Shown here: in pieces, positions 62,601 through 64,000 of the stretch | Layout of the letters: every line of letters begins with the position of its first letter | Numbering within the stretch: position 1 is the first letter of the stretch | Source of the DNA: JBBSOK01 sp965219125 | Lineage (GTDB): Bacteria; Bacteroidota; Bacteroidia; Flavobacteriales; Flavobacteriaceae | Length of the DNA: 64,000 nucleotides | NCBI GenBank assembly: GCA_965219125.1 | Contig: CBDCMO010000002.1 | Span: forward strand, 1,302,001 to 1,366,000 | Direction of reading: 5' to 3' | Notes under the pieces: generated by a model | Database searches by the model: none | What the model was told of the DNA's origin: nothing | What the model saw: only the letters and a program-made list of their open reading frames with translations | Program-made: the position numbers and the translations under genes

Positions 62601-63477
62601 CCATTGGTTGCACGCGCAAACCTGGCGCTCCATCTGCGGTTACATAATAAAAACTTTCATCACTGTATGGGTTTAAGTTACTGTCATTTTCAGCAACATA
62701 CCCTTTTGTGTTAGTGCCATAAAAAAGAACATAGTCGCCATCGTTAAAGTTGCCATCTTCTTCACCAATTACTTCTATTGAAGTTTGCGGCGGATCAAAA
62801 TTATTGTTTTCAGCATTTAAAAGTGGCAAACTTTTTCCGCCATGTCCGTAAATCTTAATATTGCGTGGGTTTATTCCGTCGGTGTTCATTCCTAGACTAC
62901 TCAAAAAATCTTTGGAAAGTTTTTGAATACCCGTTTGTTCAACCTTAAATTTATAAAAATTCCCCGAAGCGAATATTGAATTTGATAACGGAATACCTTG
63001 CGTATCTCTTCCAAAGGCTTGACGGTTATAGGTAATTGAACAAGAAACAATTTTTTTGAGAACACCATTTTCTGAAATAACGGGGGAAATTGAAAAAACC
63101 GTATATAAAATATCACGAGCGGCACTTGTCGCAATTGAATATGCTATTTTTTTTGGAACAAGTTTTTGATTGATTAGCTTTAACTCGTCTGGCGAGAGCG
63201 TTTCTAGAACAATATTTGAAACAACTAAAGACTTCCCATCACTAAATTGTGTATCCTGCCATTGTTCTTGATACAAAAGAGTTTCATTTGAAATTTGCAG
63301 GTTTATTGGAGAATAATCTGAAGTTTCTTTGGTAACCTTTTCAGTATTTATGGACTTCGAGGAGCGCTGACTTGTTTTATCAAAGTTAGGCCAAGCAATT
63401 TTAATGCTTCTATTTTGTCCAATCCCAACGGAAATGGGCAAAACTAAAAATATAAATAGGTAAAATATTCTCATCAT
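59608..63477 (-). CDS. porU: type IX secretion system C25-type signal peptidase/sortase PorU
   Basis: This 1289-residue protein has a signal peptide (ending SVGIGQ). The central gingipain-like C25 domain has catalytic His in VNYFGHGGEDG and Cys in VTVTCEFTKFDNP. The C-terminal beta domain is CTD-like (VLNYPNPFVNYTEFWF..GKGVYVYKITV). PorU removes the C-terminal sorting domain of cargo and attaches it to the surface. The length is the usual one for Flavobacteriia. It is divergent from gldJ and upstream of porV. Confidence 0.95.
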   Translation of the reverse strand: MMRIFYLFIFLVLPISVGIGQNRSIKIAWPNFDKTSQRSSKSINTEKVTKETSDYSPINLQISNETLLYQEQWQDTQFSDGKSLVVSNIVLETLSPDELKLINQKLVPKKIAYSIATSAARDILYTVFSISPVISENGVLKKIVSCSITYNRQAFGRDTQGIPLSNSIFASGNFYKFKVEQTGIQKLSKDFLSSLGMNTDGINPRNIKIYGHGGKSLPLLNAENNNFDPPQTSIEVIGEEDGNFNDGDYVLFYGTNTKGYVAENDSNLNPYSDESFYYVTADGAPGLRVQPMVEPTGNATTTITTFNETQFHELDEINPGKLGRRWFGDRFDIENEQSFEFTFPNIVAGQNMAVTVSAVAVSETGTSMAVTLNGSVLNPVTFGALGAHIYFTGIAQSYVVPASSELVTVNLAYNNSGNPSSLGLLDYIRINALRQLSGTGTQLAFTYDLAATTSGIGEYQISNASDFTEVWDVTKPLAIASKKNDAAAAIISFKSNLGETQRFVAINPSDFYIPVKVTNPGVANQNLKGSIFNDESGNFKDIDYLILVPPFLLQPALRLANFHRDLNGLNVKVVTTDKIYEEFSSGKQDISAIRNFVRYIYDNASTDDKRLKYLCLFGDSSVDYKNRLPGNNNTFPSFHTLKSDSDVSSFVSDDFFGNMDLNEGTIGQSTDIDKLDIAVGRIIADNVSLANEMVDKIVAYGSKASYGNWRNNFVLISDDVDNAGEFDYIESQLDVLGDEISAAKPFFNVKKIHSDAYQQTTSAGGNRYPEVVKAIQDDIEVGALIVNYFGHGGEDGLAKEFIYTKTVANNLRNTNKYPCIVTVTCEFTKFDNPLRITAGELTYWNREGGAISLVTTTRAIEVDLGVQFNDSLAAQLFGFTTDSPATPAEALRVSKNGISRSLRRVIFYIGDPALNLAFPKKQIELTTLNGLPIGATSDTLKALSRIRIGGQVNNAAGVLMTDYNGIVETKIFDKYVQRQTLGNDGITDGAPNYNLLILNFQTLGEGLFNGQATVTNGLFEFEFVVPRDIQIPIGNGRVSFYSQKNNEFEDNAGFNLDIKVGGLNENAPEDNDGPLIKLYMNDESFVSGGITSNSPNLIAKLEDPNGINTASGIGHDIVAVIDGDESNPFVLNEYYQADVDDFTKGVANNKFRDLADGLHTLTLKAWDVYNNSSTAEIQFVVAGSNELEINNVLNYPNPFVNYTEFWFNHNRDFDTLEVQVQVFTVTGKVVWTKNGIFPPSGSNLFRGITWDGRDDFGDKIGKGVYVYKITVKSALTNQRVEKFEKLVIL

Positions 63478-63491
63478 AAGTACTAACGCTC

Positions 63492-63523
63492 CAAATATAC
63501 ACTTAGTATGAAGTATATTTCAA
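63492..63523 (-). promoter_or_regulatory. promoter of porU
   Basis: On the minus strand TTG (plus 63521-63523) is followed after 21 nt by TATATTTG (plus 63492-63499). The -7 box ends 14 nt before the porU start codon. All positions match the Bacteroidota consensus. Confidence 0.7.
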
Positions 63524-63543
63524 GTTTTTGTACATATTAGCTA

Positions 63544-63574
63544 TTGGATAATAATTTAAAAACTAATACGTTTG
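63544..63574 (+). promoter_or_regulatory. promoter of gldJ
   Basis: TTG at 63544-63546 is followed after 20 nt by TACGTTTG at 63567-63574, a full consensus match. The predicted message has a leader of about 110 nt before the gldJ ATG. It stands back to back with the porU promoter, 20 nt away. Confidence 0.7.
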
Positions 63575-63691
63575 CATTGTTATTGGTAGGATTTCTCTGT
63601 TTAACCTAACAGATGGATTAATTCTAAAATAATATTGCTTTTTTATCGTTAATTACTATATTGCGAACCCAATTTTATCATACTTACCTCT

Positions 63692-64000
63692 ATGATTGTA
63701 AATAAAACAATAACATTACGTTTCTTTATTGCGGCTTTCACTGTCGTTTCCCTTGTTAGTTGTAACAAGTCCCGAAACTATAAAGATAGCTCACGCGCTA
63801 CCGGCTGGAAAATGAATTCAAAAGACGGCGGTTTTCAATATAATCCAAAAGCTAGAGAACAGGCAACAGGTCCAGGGCTCGTATTTGTTGAAGGTGGAAC
63901 TTTCACAATGGGTCGGGTACAAGATGATCCAATGCACGACTGGAACAATACACCTACACAGCAGCACGTTCAATCTTTTTACATGGACGAAACTGAAGTT
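63692..64000 (+). CDS. gldJ: gliding motility lipoprotein GldJ, 5' part
   Basis: The first 103 residues are present before the right edge. The lipoprotein signal ends LVSC (Cys24) and is followed by the GldJ-typical segment ATGWKMNSKDGGFQYNP. The start of a formylglycine-generating-enzyme-like (SUMF) domain comes next (GLVFVEGGTFTMGRVQDDPMHDWNNTP..FYMDETEV). GldJ is needed for gliding and stabilises other motility proteins in Flavobacterium. It lies head to head with porU. Confidence 0.93.
   Translation, partial: MIVNKTITLRFFIAAFTVVSLVSCNKSRNYKDSSRATGWKMNSKDGGFQYNPKAREQATGPGLVFVEGGTFTMGRVQDDPMHDWNNTPTQQHVQSFYMDETEV

Overview
The window is an AT-rich stretch of chromosome from a member of the Bacteroidota, almost certainly the family Flavobacteriaceae. 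The signs are SusC/SusD genes, gliding and type IX secretion genes (gldJ, porU, porV), a secreted protein with a type IX sorting tail, Obg without its C-terminal extension, and promoters of the Bacteroidota form TTG-N(19-22)-TAnnTTTG. No rRNA, tRNA or CRISPR array was seen.

Layout. 1-7063 (minus) is a fused str-S10 ribosomal operon: rpsL, rpsG, fusA, rpsJ, rplC, rplD, rplW, rplB, rpsS, rplV and the start of rpsC. 7369-14175 (plus) is an envelope block: an Omp85/BamA-like barrel protein and a SusC-SusD-lipoprotein operon closed by a strong terminator. 14450-28829 is mostly housekeeping: rlmB, a rhomboid protease, rarA, a three-gene envelope operon of unknown role, a YjjG-type phosphatase, a deacetylase-like protein, radC, a PaiB-like protein, mpl, a TPR protein, a DUF4136 lipoprotein, obg and adk. 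29018-38902 holds a serine beta-lactamase-like hydrolase, purK, a small orphan gene, a GIY-YIG nuclease gene bracketed by inverted repeats, purE, an envelope protein, an M3 peptidase, an ECF sigma/anti-sigma pair and a UbiA-like membrane protein. 39052-49085 (plus) holds gcvP, a KASIII-methyltransferase-glycosyltransferase trio, an alkaline phosphatase, mlaE-mlaF and the type IX cargo protein. 49149-50541 is a complete IS3-family insertion sequence. 50669-63477 (minus) runs DUF389, mannose-1-phosphate guanylyltransferase, SprT-like, SDR, pdhC, pdhA, cdd, porV, porU, and gldJ starts divergently at 63692.

How the parts connect. PorU and PorV are the signal peptidase and shuttle of the type IX attachment complex. 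GldJ belongs to the same gliding/secretion machine, and the protein at 47460-49085 is a plausible client. purK and purE supply the AIR-carboxylation step but are separated by about 920 bp that contain the repeat-bracketed nuclease.

The most interesting signal is the 558-bp unit at 32326-32883. Two copies of a 26-nt imperfect palindrome lie upstream of a small GIY-YIG nuclease gene. A truncated copy inside the 3' end of that gene and a full copy beyond it lie in inverted orientation. This has the layout of a REP-like repeat family with its own nuclease. Also notable are two different 7-bp tandem arrays, each ending exactly 3 nt before a start codon (obg and the guanylyltransferase), a structured spacer inside the S10 operon, and a 32-nt perfect palindrome built into the end of the IS3 transposase gene.
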